Part shown: positions 42,466 to 51,112 of the stretch, piece after piece
Layout of the letters: each line of letters starts with the position of its first letter
How positions within the stretch are numbered: position 1 is the stretch's first letter
Source of the DNA: Acidimicrobiia bacterium
Lineage (GTDB): Bacteria > Actinomycetota > Acidimicrobiia > Spongiisociales > Spongiisociaceae
Length of the DNA stretch: 64,000 nt
Direction of reading: 5' to 3'
Assembly: GCA_011523635.1 (NCBI GenBank)
Contig: WTGI01000084.1
Location: 51,154 to 115,153 of the forward strand
The notes under the pieces: generated by a model
Databases searched by the model: none
Seen by the model: the letters and a program-made list of their open reading frames with translations, nothing else
What the model was told of the DNA's origin: nothing
Program-made: the position numbers and the translations under genes

Positions 42466-44358
42466 TTATCCAGCCGGAACCAGCGAGAGGTACAGAACCC
42501 GCTTGTCGCCGGTGATGTAGGTACCCAGGTCCGCGTTGGCGAGCAGATCGTTGTGGTACACGTGCGACGCGTTGGCGTAGACGGTGCCCGTGTAGGGGTA
42601 CACGTTCTCGGCCTCGAGCCTCTGGATCCGCTGGAAGATCTCGGGCCGCTCCTCCTGGGAGGCCGCCGCCAGGGCGTCCAGTTCGGGGATCAGCTCGGGA
42701 AGGATCTCCTCCGGGGGAGCCTGCCAGCCGGTCCTGGGCAGGACGTACCGGTAGGGGTTGGAGTACCAGCCCTGGTCCGTGGCCGACAGGTCATAGTCCG
42801 CGTTGATCAGCTTCGGTATCCAGACCGCCTGCTCCACCGGATTGAGGGTCACGTTGATCCCGGCTTCCGCCCAGGAGGCCTGGAGGACCTCGAAGAACAC
42901 GTCCTCGTAGGGGACCCGGGTCGGGTAGGTGAACACGAGGTCGACGCCGTCCGTGTATCCCGCGTCGGCCAGGATCTGCTTGGCCGCCTCGACATCCCGC
43001 TGGTAGTTGGGTAGGTCGTCGGGTCCCAGGCCGTACGCGACCGACGGATGGGAAGTCGACCACGGGAACGCCTCGCCGAGGAAGGCGATGTCTACGAGAG
43101 CCTGGCGATCCATGGAGAGCCACAGTGCCTTGACCACGGCCTCGTCACGGGTCGCGCCCACCCGGCTGGCATGGATCCAGAAGGTGCGGGACGCCGTGTC
43201 CACGATCGTGAAGTCCGCCTCGTCCCTCAGGGTCCGAGCCGTCGCGGTGGCGGTGGGATGGATCAGCGCCACCTCCTTGGCGCGGAGCGCGGCCACCATC
43301 GAAGCGTCCTCCTTGATGATCCTCACCCGGATGCGGTCATAGGACGGTAGGACCGAGGGGTCCCAGTAGTCACGGTTGACGTCCAGCACCAACTCCGAGC
43401 CGGGCACGTAGGACACGAACGTGTAGGGACCGGTCCCGACGGGCGTCGTCCCGTGGGCGGGCGCCGTGGACGTGAGGATCGACGAGAAACCCAGTCCGGT
43501 GGTGTCCGCGATGTTGAGGAGGAACGCGGTGGAAGGCTGCTTCAACTGGTAGACGACCGTGTAGTCGTCGACCGCAGTGACGCTCTCCAGGTTCTGGGCC
43601 CGCTGCTGCACCATCGGGATTCCCTGGCTCACGGCGCGGTTGACGCTGTACACGACATCGTGCGCGGTGAAGTCGGCGCCGTTATGGAACTTGACTCCTT
43701 CCCGCAGCTTGAACGTATAGGTCATCTTGTCTTCGGAGATGGTCCACTCGGTAGCCAGGCGGGGCAGGACGTCGCCCGAGGGGCTCGTCCACGCCAGCGT
43801 CTCGTAGATCGTCGTGAACACAGGTGCGTCGAACTCACCACCCGCCGAGTTCTTCGGGTCGAAGTTGTAGATATCGCTGTCTTCGGAGACCACGACCTCG
43901 ATGAGTTCCGGCTCTTGCATGGCCGGTGCCGTCGTGCTGGTCGCCGCGGCTGCCTCGGCCTCGGCTGCCTCCGCTGCCTTCATAGCCTCCTCAGCGGCCA
44001 TCTCGGCATCACCGAGAGCCGCCTCGGCATCACCGAGAGCCGCCTCGGCCTCGGCCAGTGCTGCCTCGAGCTCGGCTTGGGCGGCGTCGTCGCCTTCCAT
44101 GGCCTCGGCCGCTGCCGCCTGGGCGGCTTCCAGATCGGCCTGGGCCTGGGCCAGCGCCGCCGCGGCCGCGTCGGCTTCCTGTTGGGCCGCGGTTGCCTGT
44201 GCCGATGCGGCGTCGGCTTCCTGCTGGGCGGCGGCCGCCTGTGCCTGCGCGGCGGCCGCTTCCTCCGCGGCCGTGTCGTCCTCGGCGCCGCATCCTGCGG
44301 CCACCAGCATGACGACGAGCAACAGCCCCAGCAATCGCCCTATTCGACTAGCTCTCAT
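42466..44358 (-). CDS. Peptide-type ABC importer binding lipoprotein with an Ala-rich coiled-coil stalk (importer 2)
   Basis: 630 residues. Lipobox VAAGC (Cys23), then an unusual stretch of about 120 residues made almost only of Ala, Glu, Gln and Asp with heptad-like periodicity (QQEADAASAQATAAQQEADA). A short Thr-rich link follows, then the family 5 binding fold from about residue 160 (YTFKLREGVKFHNGADFTAHDVVYS). The usual flexible linker is thus replaced by a predicted long helical stalk that would hold the binding domain away from the membrane. ATG 44358 follows AGAGGAG; an in-frame upstream codon at 44418 lacks such support. First gene of importer 2. Confidence 0.9.
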   Translation of the reverse strand: MRASRIGRLLGLLLVVMLVAAGCGAEDDTAAEEAAAAQAQAAAAQQEADAASAQATAAQQEADAAAAALAQAQADLEAAQAAAAEAMEGDDAAQAELEAALAEAEAALGDAEAALGDAEMAAEEAMKAAEAAEAEAAAATSTTAPAMQEPELIEVVVSEDSDIYNFDPKNSAGGEFDAPVFTTIYETLAWTSPSGDVLPRLATEWTISEDKMTYTFKLREGVKFHNGADFTAHDVVYSVNRAVSQGIPMVQQRAQNLESVTAVDDYTVVYQLKQPSTAFLLNIADTTGLGFSSILTSTAPAHGTTPVGTGPYTFVSYVPGSELVLDVNRDYWDPSVLPSYDRIRVRIIKEDASMVAALRAKEVALIHPTATATARTLRDEADFTIVDTASRTFWIHASRVGATRDEAVVKALWLSMDRQALVDIAFLGEAFPWSTSHPSVAYGLGPDDLPNYQRDVEAAKQILADAGYTDGVDLVFTYPTRVPYEDVFFEVLQASWAEAGINVTLNPVEQAVWIPKLINADYDLSATDQGWYSNPYRYVLPRTGWQAPPEEILPELIPELDALAAASQEERPEIFQRIQRLEAENVYPYTGTVYANASHVYHNDLLANADLGTYITGDKRVLYLSLVPAG

Positions 44359-44455
44359 GGTGTCTCCTCTCGAGTGCCTGTCCGGCCGCGGCGCGTCCAG
44401 CTGCGACCTCGTAAACATAGTGGTCCCGCCTGATGCCGTCCACAGGGACGGGGTC

Positions 44456-45811
44456 CTACTTGTATCCGGTTATCCGGAGAACCTCTCCGACTATCTCGGT
44501 ACGGCCTTGCGGACCGGGAATGGGGCGGCCCGGGGTGCCCTGCCCGGTTGACACGTACAGGGCGCCGTCGGGTGCGACCGTGATGTTGGTCGGCTGGTCG
44601 AGGCCCTCCGCCAGGACACGGGGGTCCCCTCCGCTGGCCGGATACATCGTGACTCTCCCGCTGAACCTGATGTATCCGCCGTGCAGGGCGGGGAGGTCGG
44701 CCAGGAACAGGTCGACTCCCAGATGGAACAGCTGGGCGTGGTCGGCGGCCATCTCCACCGTGAAGACGTTCCCTTCGGAGTCGGCCGCCACGTCCACCGC
44801 CGCGGTCAGCCCGGTGACCTCGTCGGTGACCGAGCCCGTGGCCGGGTCGACCCTGACCACCTTCGCATCCGTAGGGATCAGCGGCAGGTAGCGGCCGTCG
44901 CACATCGCCTCTGGTACGAACCGGCATGCTTCGCCCTCGGCCTTGGCGACGCCGGAGAACAACGCCACCAGCACGTCGCCCGTGGTCGGGTCCACCCCCA
45001 GGCCGGCCGGGACCGCCTGCTGACCGCTGTAGAGATCCTCGAACGTGACGATGTGCCGGACGTCTCCGTTCTCCAGCCCGATCTCGATCAACGAATTGTG
45101 GGTGCTCTGCGTCGCGTAGACGCTGCGCTGATCAGGAGCGAACCCGATCCCGGTCATGTTGGAGTTCTGGTCGATCTCGCGCAGGAGGGTCCCGTCCCCG
45201 TCCAACTCGAAGAGGATGAACGTGCCCCCGCTCTGGTCGATCCCGCCGTCCAGGGACAGCAAGACCCGCCCGTCCTCGTGGACCAGCACATCCGTGGCCC
45301 CGCTGACCTCATCCCGACCTGTTTCGTACTTGTTGACCGAGTTGAAGCTGTACAGGTTGTCCAGCCACCGCTCGGCCTCCCCGGGATCGAGGAAGTCGCC
45401 GTCACCGTTGAGGTCCAGGAAGCGGGTGAGGCGGCCGGTCCTCAGGATCGGCGCCTCGGCGTCCTCTCCATACCCGGCTTCGGCGATCAGCAGTGCGCCC
45501 TCGCGATCGATCCCGACCCCCCGGGGATTCTCAAGATCGGTGATGACCACTTCCACTTTCAGCACCCTGGGCGCCGCGGCGGTGCTGCTCGTATCGGTGG
45601 AGTCGGTGGCGGGCAGCGGTGTTGTGGTGACTGGTGTTGTGGTGACTGGTGTTGTGGTGACTGGTGTTGTGGTGACTGGTGTTGTGGTGACTGGTGTCGT
45701 GGTGACCGATGTGGTTGGGTCGGGTGTGGCGGGGCCGCTGCCGCATCCGGCGATCAAGAGGCAGGCGGCGAGCTGCAAGCCGATCTTCGTGAGAATCCGG
45801 AGAGGGTTCAT
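44456..45811 (-). CDS. ScyD/ScyE-like beta-propeller lipoprotein
   Basis: 451 residues. Lipobox LIAGC (Cys23), a Thr-rich stalk containing six VTTTP-like repeats, then a propeller domain of about 370 residues with NHL/SMP-30-like blades (NPRGVGIDREGALLIAEAGYG, MTGIGFAPDQRSVYATQS, QPTNITVAPDGALYVSTGQG). It resembles the ScyD/ScyE family of extracytoplasmic propellers, whose activity is undefined in most bacteria. A DLNGDGDFLDPGE segment looks like a Ca-binding loop. It is upstream of importer 2 on the same strand, with a 97-bp gap. Confidence 0.8.
   Translation of the reverse strand: MNPLRILTKIGLQLAACLLIAGCGSGPATPDPTTSVTTTPVTTTPVTTTPVTTTPVTTTPVTTTPLPATDSTDTSSTAAAPRVLKVEVVITDLENPRGVGIDREGALLIAEAGYGEDAEAPILRTGRLTRFLDLNGDGDFLDPGEAERWLDNLYSFNSVNKYETGRDEVSGATDVLVHEDGRVLLSLDGGIDQSGGTFILFELDGDGTLLREIDQNSNMTGIGFAPDQRSVYATQSTHNSLIEIGLENGDVRHIVTFEDLYSGQQAVPAGLGVDPTTGDVLVALFSGVAKAEGEACRFVPEAMCDGRYLPLIPTDAKVVRVDPATGSVTDEVTGLTAAVDVAADSEGNVFTVEMAADHAQLFHLGVDLFLADLPALHGGYIRFSGRVTMYPASGGDPRVLAEGLDQPTNITVAPDGALYVSTGQGTPGRPIPGPQGRTEIVGEVLRITGYK
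45617..45712. repeat. 15-bp tandem repeat encoding VTTTP units
   Basis: The unit GGTGTTGTGGTGACT is repeated about six times, nearly perfectly, inside the propeller lipoprotein gene. Because the unit is 15 bp, changes in copy number would lengthen or shorten the stalk without shifting the frame. Confidence 0.85.
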
Positions 45812-45879
45812 AGTGTTCGAGAATCTAACCTAAGTTGGTCACCGACCATCCACCATGCTGCCTGAAGAGAGGACGAACG

Positions 45880-46758
45880 ATGGAACTGGCGATCTGTGCG
45901 GACTCGTCCTGGAACCGCTGGCACCCGACCTATGACGAACTCGGAGAGCGCTGCCGTCGGCTCGGCGTCAACGCGCTCGAACTCGTCTACTACCCGCAGA
46001 ACGAGGGCTTCGACAACGCCGCCGAGACGCTGGACGGTTACGGAGTACGGATCGTGTGTGTCAACGCCACCGCCAAGTTCCGGGTGATGATCACCGACGA
46101 CGTACCAGCGGTCCAGCGAGCGATCTGCGACATCATTCGCCTCGCCAAGGATGTCGGGGCCGAGTTCGTCATCACCTACCCGGGCCACAACCCGGCGTGG
46201 GACTTCGACGAGATCGTGGAACGGTACAAGCGCCGTATGGGACCTTGCCACGAACTCGCATCCCAGCAGGGCATCACCATGCTGTTGGAGAACCATTTCG
46301 ACCTTCGCAACGAGGATCCGGAACGCACCGATGTGGTCCGGGAGCCCGAACTCACGGCGCGTTTCCTCGACGCGCTCGACGCGCCGCACGTACGGGTCAA
46401 CTTCGATGCCGGCAATGTCTACGCGGCCGGGATCGAGCCCTGGCCATACGGTTATCGCATCCTGCGCGACTACATCGCCTACTCCCACCTGAAGGGCATG
46501 GCTCGCTATTCGGAGCAGCTGTACGGCCCCGAGGATCAGTACGAGACCCTTTCCGATTACCACACCGGTACGTTCATACCGATCGCGGTCGGAGACGACG
46601 GTATCAACTACCGGGGACTGCTGATGGAGATGGAGCGGGACGGAACCGCCAAGTACGCGGCCTTCGAGGACCACGCCCGGGAGGAGCATGCCGAGGAGGT
46701 ATTCGCGCGTGGCGTCGCGTTCGCGCGGGAGGCGATCGAAGCCGCCCGCTCGGGATAG
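45880..46758 (+). CDS. Sugar phosphate isomerase/epimerase-like TIM-barrel protein
   Basis: 292 residues of the xylose-isomerase-like TIM-barrel group. Metal-ligand positions are visible: Glu in LLENHFDLRN, Asp and His region VRVNFDAGNVY, His in AYSHLKGMAR, and Glu near the C-terminus. It is expected to interconvert or epimerise a sugar or polyol derivative; the substrate is not identifiable. ATG 45880 follows GAGAGGACG. It is 24 bp upstream of the phosphotriesterase-like gene on the same strand, so the two likely form an operon. Confidence 0.82.
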   Translation: MELAICADSSWNRWHPTYDELGERCRRLGVNALELVYYPQNEGFDNAAETLDGYGVRIVCVNATAKFRVMITDDVPAVQRAICDIIRLAKDVGAEFVITYPGHNPAWDFDEIVERYKRRMGPCHELASQQGITMLLENHFDLRNEDPERTDVVREPELTARFLDALDAPHVRVNFDAGNVYAAGIEPWPYGYRILRDYIAYSHLKGMARYSEQLYGPEDQYETLSDYHTGTFIPIAVGDDGINYRGLLMEMERDGTAKYAAFEDHAREEHAEEVFARGVAFAREAIEAARSG

Positions 46759-46782
46759 CAGCTCGGGGGAAGGTGGTAACTC

Positions 46783-47697
46783 GTGCCCAAGCAGGTGATG
46801 ACGGTCCGGGGCCCGGTATCGCCCGGCGAGCTGGGCCACACCCAGATGCACGACCACGTGTTCGCCGATCTCTCGTGGCCCAGGCACCGCTGGTTGGCGA
46901 TCCCGATAACCGACGAGGTCCACATGACCGAGGAGGTACGGCTCTACAAGGAAGCCGGCGGGGGGACCCTCGTCGACCCGACCCTTGAGCACATCGGGCG
47001 CGATCCGGAGAAGCTCCGCCGAGTCTCGGAGGCGAGCGACGTCCACATCGTCATGGGGACCGGCTTCTACCGCGAGCCCTACTACCCGGAGTTCGTCAAC
47101 AAGTGGACCACCCAGCGGCTGGCCGACTACATGATCGACGAGATAGAGAACGGCGTCGGTGACACCGGTGTCAAGCCCGGCATCATCGGGGAGATAGGCC
47201 TCGACAAGGCCTGGGTCCAAGGCGTGGAGGAGCGCGTCCTGCGTGCCGCGGCCCGGGCGCAGGTGGCGACCGGCCTGGCGCTGACCACCCATACCACCAT
47301 GTACATGGCGCTGGAGTTCCTGGAGATCTTCCAGGAGGAGGGCGTCGAAGTCGACCGGGTGATCTTCGGGCACCTCGACGGCACCTTGGAGATGCCGGAA
47401 CTGGAACGGGTGGCTGCGACGGGCGCCTACATGGAGTTCGATCTGATAGGGATCGAGTGGATCAACTCCGACAAGCGCCGGGCCGAGTTCCTGGCGGAGC
47501 TGGTCCGTCAGGGGCACGAGGACCGCCTGGTCATCGCCCAGGACATGCCGGCCCGGCCCCGCCTGAAGACCAACGGCGGTCACGGCTACCAATACCTGAT
47601 CGAGACCTTCCTCCCCATGCTGCGCGACGAAGGCATCAGCGAAGAAGCGATCCACGCCATGACCCACACGAATCCGGCGCGAGTACTAGCGGTCTGA
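46783..47697 (+). CDS. Phosphotriesterase-family hydrolase (paralog 5)
   Basis: 304 residues with HDH (His23, His25) in MHDHVFADLSW, Glu in IIGEIGLDK, His in ALTTHTTMY, His in IFGHLDGTLE, Asp in VIAQDMPAR. It is the closest relative in this window of the 28912-29838 gene. GTG start with GGGGGAAGG upstream. Association with a sugar-isomerase-like gene suggests the hydrolase may open a lactone or cleave an ester whose product the isomerase uses; this is inference. Confidence 0.88.
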   Translation: MPKQVMTVRGPVSPGELGHTQMHDHVFADLSWPRHRWLAIPITDEVHMTEEVRLYKEAGGGTLVDPTLEHIGRDPEKLRRVSEASDVHIVMGTGFYREPYYPEFVNKWTTQRLADYMIDEIENGVGDTGVKPGIIGEIGLDKAWVQGVEERVLRAAARAQVATGLALTTHTTMYMALEFLEIFQEEGVEVDRVIFGHLDGTLEMPELERVAATGAYMEFDLIGIEWINSDKRRAEFLAELVRQGHEDRLVIAQDMPARPRLKTNGGHGYQYLIETFLPMLRDEGISEEAIHAMTHTNPARVLAV

Positions 47698-47699
47698 CT

Positions 47700-47747
47700 C
47701 AGTTGATAGTTGGACCTATTCCACTGTCCACGAGCAACTATCAACTG
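47700..47747. terminator. Perfect 13-bp inverted repeat between convergent genes
   Basis: CAGTTGATAGTTG (47700-47712) and CAACTATCAACTG (47735-47747) are exact inverse complements with a 22-base centre. It starts right after the hydrolase stop codon and lies before the convergent histidine kinase gene. It could be a bidirectional terminator, although no T tract follows. The rest of the gap (47748-47934) shows no feature. Confidence 0.45.
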
Positions 47748-47934
47748 GAAACCATCAGCTTCGGATGATCCACTGCCGGGTCCAACACCAACGTGGTCGA
47801 CCAGTGGGGATGGCCCACTCAACCGCCCTGACTCCCCGGAACTCCGATCGCCCTCCGGATCGGCGGGACCGTCCACGAAACCGGGCAACTCCCGGTGTCC
47901 GGACCAGGTGGTGGGGCGCCTCGGTCTTCGGTCT

Positions 47935-49221
47935 CTACGAGACAGGCTCGGGAATGCCGGCCGGGCTGTGCTGCATGCTCAGCGTCAGAGTTACGGTGGT
48001 GCCCTTTCCAGGTGTCGACTGAATCTCGACGGTACCGCCGTGGGCGCGGGCTACCTCGGCGGCCTGGGGCAGTCCCAGGCCCGCCCCTTGGTTGTCGCCC
48101 TGCCTGGTGGTGTAGAAAGGCTTCATGACGTTCTCCAGCACTTCGGGGGTCATACCGCAGCCTTCGTCTCTGACGATCACATCGGCCTGGTCTCCGTCGG
48201 TCTCCACGGACACGGTGATCGGGGCGTCGGGCCTCTCACCGGCGGCCACGGCTTCGAGGGAGTTCTGGACCAGGCACATGACAGCCAACGCCAAGCCTTC
48301 GGGGACTGCCAAGCATTGCGGGTCAGCCGGGTCCTCCCGTACTTCTACCGAGGGCTTCCCACCGCTGCCTGCGGCAACGTAGGCATCCACCGCGGCCCGC
48401 ACGGCCTGCTGCACCAGCAAGTTCAGGCTGACCTCTTGCCAGGACCCCTGGATGTCTCCCAGGTTGATCATGCCCTCGATTATCCGGTCGGCCCGGCCCA
48501 GGTTCCTACGGATGTAATCCATGTTGGTCCGGATTTCGTTGCTGATCCCCTCGATCTGGTCATCATCCCGTCTGTCTTGGCTCAGAGCCTCCATCAGGTC
48601 ATCCAGAAGCTCGGCAGATCCGTCGCAGAAGTTGGCCACGAAGTTCAGCGGGTTCCTGATTTCGTGGGCTACCCCGGAGGCCAGATCGACCATCTCCCGC
48701 AGCTTCTGCTGGGCAACCAACTGGTCCTGCGCCTCGCGGAGCTGGGACAGGGTCCGATCCAGTTCGAGGTTCCGGGTCTCCAGGTCGGCGTTGGCCGAGG
48801 CCAACTCGGCACTGAGGCGTTCCACTAGTTGCAGCCTCACGACCTCGATTGAACGCAGCCGCAACGTCTCCAACGCTTCACAGGCCTTGGCGATCTCGTC
48901 GCTGCCCCGCGGCTCGATGCGGTACTCGAAGTCACCCATACCGAGGCGTCTGATCCAGATCTCCACCTCCACCGTACGCATGCCCACCCATACCACCAGC
49001 ACCGTCTTGATCAGGACGATGACCATCGTCGTGGCCGACAGCGCCACCAGCGCCGGGTTGCCCCACCGGATCGTGGCGACGGTCAGCGTCGCCACCAGGA
49101 CGTTTACCAGAACGATCAGGAGGAAGTGCTGGATCGAATAGCGCCGGATGCTGAACCGGGACATCCCGAAAGGGTCGTTGCCGTCAATCCGTTGCTGCGG
49201 CGGGTCTTGCTGATCGGTCAT
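47935..49221 (-). CDS. Membrane sensor histidine kinase
   Basis: 428 residues. Two N-terminal membrane helices (about 31-50 and 57-78), a HAMP-like region, a long coiled coil (about 110-175), then the kinase core. H box SGVAHEIRNPLN has the phosphoacceptor His186, N box VQNSLEAV, G1 DEGCGM, F box KPFYTTR, G2 GAGLGLP. There is almost no extracellular loop, so sensing is probably within the membrane or cytoplasm. No response regulator gene is adjacent, so it is an orphan here. ATG 49221 after GGGGCACCACAG. Confidence 0.93.
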   Translation of the reverse strand: MTDQQDPPQQRIDGNDPFGMSRFSIRRYSIQHFLLIVLVNVLVATLTVATIRWGNPALVALSATTMVIVLIKTVLVVWVGMRTVEVEIWIRRLGMGDFEYRIEPRGSDEIAKACEALETLRLRSIEVVRLQLVERLSAELASANADLETRNLELDRTLSQLREAQDQLVAQQKLREMVDLASGVAHEIRNPLNFVANFCDGSAELLDDLMEALSQDRRDDDQIEGISNEIRTNMDYIRRNLGRADRIIEGMINLGDIQGSWQEVSLNLLVQQAVRAAVDAYVAAGSGGKPSVEVREDPADPQCLAVPEGLALAVMCLVQNSLEAVAAGERPDAPITVSVETDGDQADVIVRDEGCGMTPEVLENVMKPFYTTRQGDNQGAGLGLPQAAEVARAHGGTVEIQSTPGKGTTVTLTLSMQHSPAGIPEPVS

Positions 49222-49351
49222 CTGTGGTGCCCCGTTTCGGTACGAGTTGGTCAGCGGTGCGCATGCCCCGTTCGGCGCCGAATCGCAATCCGGTGCTCGT
49301 AACTCCAGACTATCCGCGCCGCGACCGGAGGCTGGGCCGGCAAGGGCAGAT

Positions 49352-49951
49352 CTACCGGTTTCCCTCAGCGGACTGGCGGAATTCGCCTACCTGTCTCGAC
49401 TCGATTGCCTGGCCGGATAGGAGTTGCTCCAGGGCTCCGGTGAGGGTGAGGGCGTCGGACTCGCCGAGGAACTTCCCGACGATGACGCCACCGTAGATGA
49501 AGACGGTCTCGGGTACGCCGAAGATGCCGAACTCGATGGCGGCGCGGGAGCCCGGATCGGACAGGTACCGGGTGGCGCCACCCCGGCCCAACTCGTCCAG
49601 GAAAGTAGTGGCGCGGGCGGGATCGTCCTGGAAGGCGATTCCCAGGAACCGGACCGATCGGTCGTGGTAGGCGTCGGCCGTCGAGACGAGATCGGCGTGC
49701 TCGTTGCGGCATTGCAGGCACCAGGAGGCGAAGAAGTTGACCACCACCACGTCGTGGGAGCCGCTCAGATCAGCCAGGTTCAAGGAACCGTTTCCGTCCA
49801 GATAGGGGAGGGTCAGGTCGGGAACCGCTGCGCCGATGACCGGTGAGGCGCTCCCGCCGGCATCGTCCCCGAACCGGGCGGCGAAGACGGCCACCGCCAG
49901 GCCGACGACTACCAGCCCGGCTACCAGCAGGTAGCGCCCCCGGGAACTCAT
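49352..49951 (-). CDS. ccmG: CcmG/ResA-like thiol-disulfide oxidoreductase
   Basis: 199 residues. One N-terminal membrane anchor (about 5-25), then a TlpA-type thioredoxin fold with the redox pair Cys78/Cys81 in FFASWCLQCRNE and cis-Pro region GVPETVFIYG. It reduces the apocytochrome heme-site cysteines outside the membrane. The ATG at 49951 overlaps the stop of the TPR gene by four bases. Unlike the candidate selenoprotein at 3532-4281, both active-site residues are ordinary Cys codons. Confidence 0.88.
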   Translation of the reverse strand: MSSRGRYLLVAGLVVVGLAVAVFAARFGDDAGGSASPVIGAAVPDLTLPYLDGNGSLNLADLSGSHDVVVVNFFASWCLQCRNEHADLVSTADAYHDRSVRFLGIAFQDDPARATTFLDELGRGGATRYLSDPGSRAAIEFGIFGVPETVFIYGGVIVGKFLGESDALTLTGALEQLLSGQAIESRQVGEFRQSAEGNR

Positions 49952-50721
49952 CCGCCGGCCCCCGCCAGTCGCCGGGCTTCGGCGACCCATACTTCGATCG
50001 CCTCCCGGGTCCCTTCGGGGAGGTCCTCCTCGTCCAGCAGAGGTTCCAGATGTTCCAGGGCGCCGGTGGCGTCCGCCTCGGCCAGCAGCAGCAACCCGAG
50101 GAACAGGTGTGCCTCCGCGTAGCCGTCATCTGTGGCCAGGGCCTCGTCCAGGTAGGACCGGGCGATGCCGGCATTGCCCGACTGGAAGGTCATCCAGCCG
50201 ACCCTCGCCAGGGCGCGGGCTCGGCGGGTGCGATCGAGGTCACCGTCCAGAGCGCCCAGGTAGTGGGGGAGGGCGTTCGAGAACTCCCCGGCCTCGAAGT
50301 ACCGGTCGGCCAGGCGGAGCCGCATGGCGGCGATCTCGGGTACGTCCTGGTTGGCGGCGATAACCGCTTCCATCTGGTCGTTGGTGACCTCGGAAAGGTC
50401 TACCGGTGCCTCCATGTTGCCGGTCACGAACCCGCCCTCCCTGGGCCGGATTGCCAGGTAGGCGGTCACCGACACCGCGATCACGGCGCCGATCAGCAAC
50501 AACGTCCCCGCCGGGCGCCTCCCGGATCGGCCGGGTGCCGCGTGCTCCGGGACTCCGTCCTCCGCGCCGGCCTCGATGGAGTCCAGTTCTTGGCGGTACC
50601 GCTCGAGCAGCCGCCGGGCGGTGGCGGCGTCGAGCTCCTCCTCGGCCAGTTGCCGGCGTACGTCGAGGATGTCCGCCTCGACCAGGGTCCGACGCCGGCT
50701 CACCGGAGGCCCGTCACCCAT
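49948..50721 (-). CDS. TPR protein of the cytochrome c maturation operon (CcmI/CycH-like)
   Basis: 257 residues. An N-terminal cytoplasmic part (VEADILDVRRQLAEEELDAATARRLLERYRQEL), one membrane helix (about 72-92: GTLLLIGAVIAVSVTAYLAI), then TPR-like helical pairs (AEAHLFLGLLLLAEADATGALEHLEPLL). This layout and position fit the CcmI/CycH apocytochrome chaperone. Overlaps ccmH and ccmG. Confidence 0.8.
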   Translation of the reverse strand: MGDGPPVSRRRTLVEADILDVRRQLAEEELDAATARRLLERYRQELDSIEAGAEDGVPEHAAPGRSGRRPAGTLLLIGAVIAVSVTAYLAIRPREGGFVTGNMEAPVDLSEVTNDQMEAVIAANQDVPEIAAMRLRLADRYFEAGEFSNALPHYLGALDGDLDRTRRARALARVGWMTFQSGNAGIARSYLDEALATDDGYAEAHLFLGLLLLAEADATGALEHLEPLLDEEDLPEGTREAIEVWVAEARRLAGAGG

Positions 50722-51112
50722 CGGCAGGCTCCGGTCGCCGGATCAGCCGCCGGGCGGCCAGCCAGGCGCCTGCGGCGGCCACACCGGCCGGCAGCACCCA
50801 GAGCAGCACCGTCGTACCGGAGAAGCGGGGATCCAACCGGATGCCCTCGAACCTGTCCTCCAGGTAGTCCAGGATCTGCTCGTCGCTCCAGCCCTCGTCC
50901 ACCTTCTCCTCCACGAACCCCAGGATGTCCTGGGCATAGGACGTGGGAGAGTCGGCTATCGACTCCCCCTGGCAGACCGGGCACCGGATCCGGGCACCGA
51001 GCGCCTCCACCCGGTCACGTTCGCTCGGCTCACCGACCACCAGGCCCCAACCGACGATCCCGGCCAGGATCAGGGTGGCGGCGCCCGCCAGGATGGCGCG
51101 GCGGTCAGCCAC
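50714..51112 (-). CDS. ccmH: Cytochrome c maturation protein CcmH
   Basis: 132 residues. N-terminal helix, the family redox motif RCPVCQGESIADS (Cys44, Cys47), a three-helix domain, and a C-terminal membrane helix (TTVLLWVLPAGVAAAGAWLA). It works with CcmG and CcmF to present reduced apocytochrome for heme attachment. Overlaps ccmF upstream. Confidence 0.93.
   Translation of the reverse strand: MADRRAILAGAATLILAGIVGWGLVVGEPSERDRVEALGARIRCPVCQGESIADSPTSYAQDILGFVEEKVDEGWSDEQILDYLEDRFEGIRLDPRFSGTTVLLWVLPAGVAAAGAWLAARRLIRRPEPADG

Noticed and set aside
45617..45712. Regular repeats that might be a CRISPR array.
   Set aside because: The units are contiguous 15-bp coding repeats with no spacers and no cas genes nearby.
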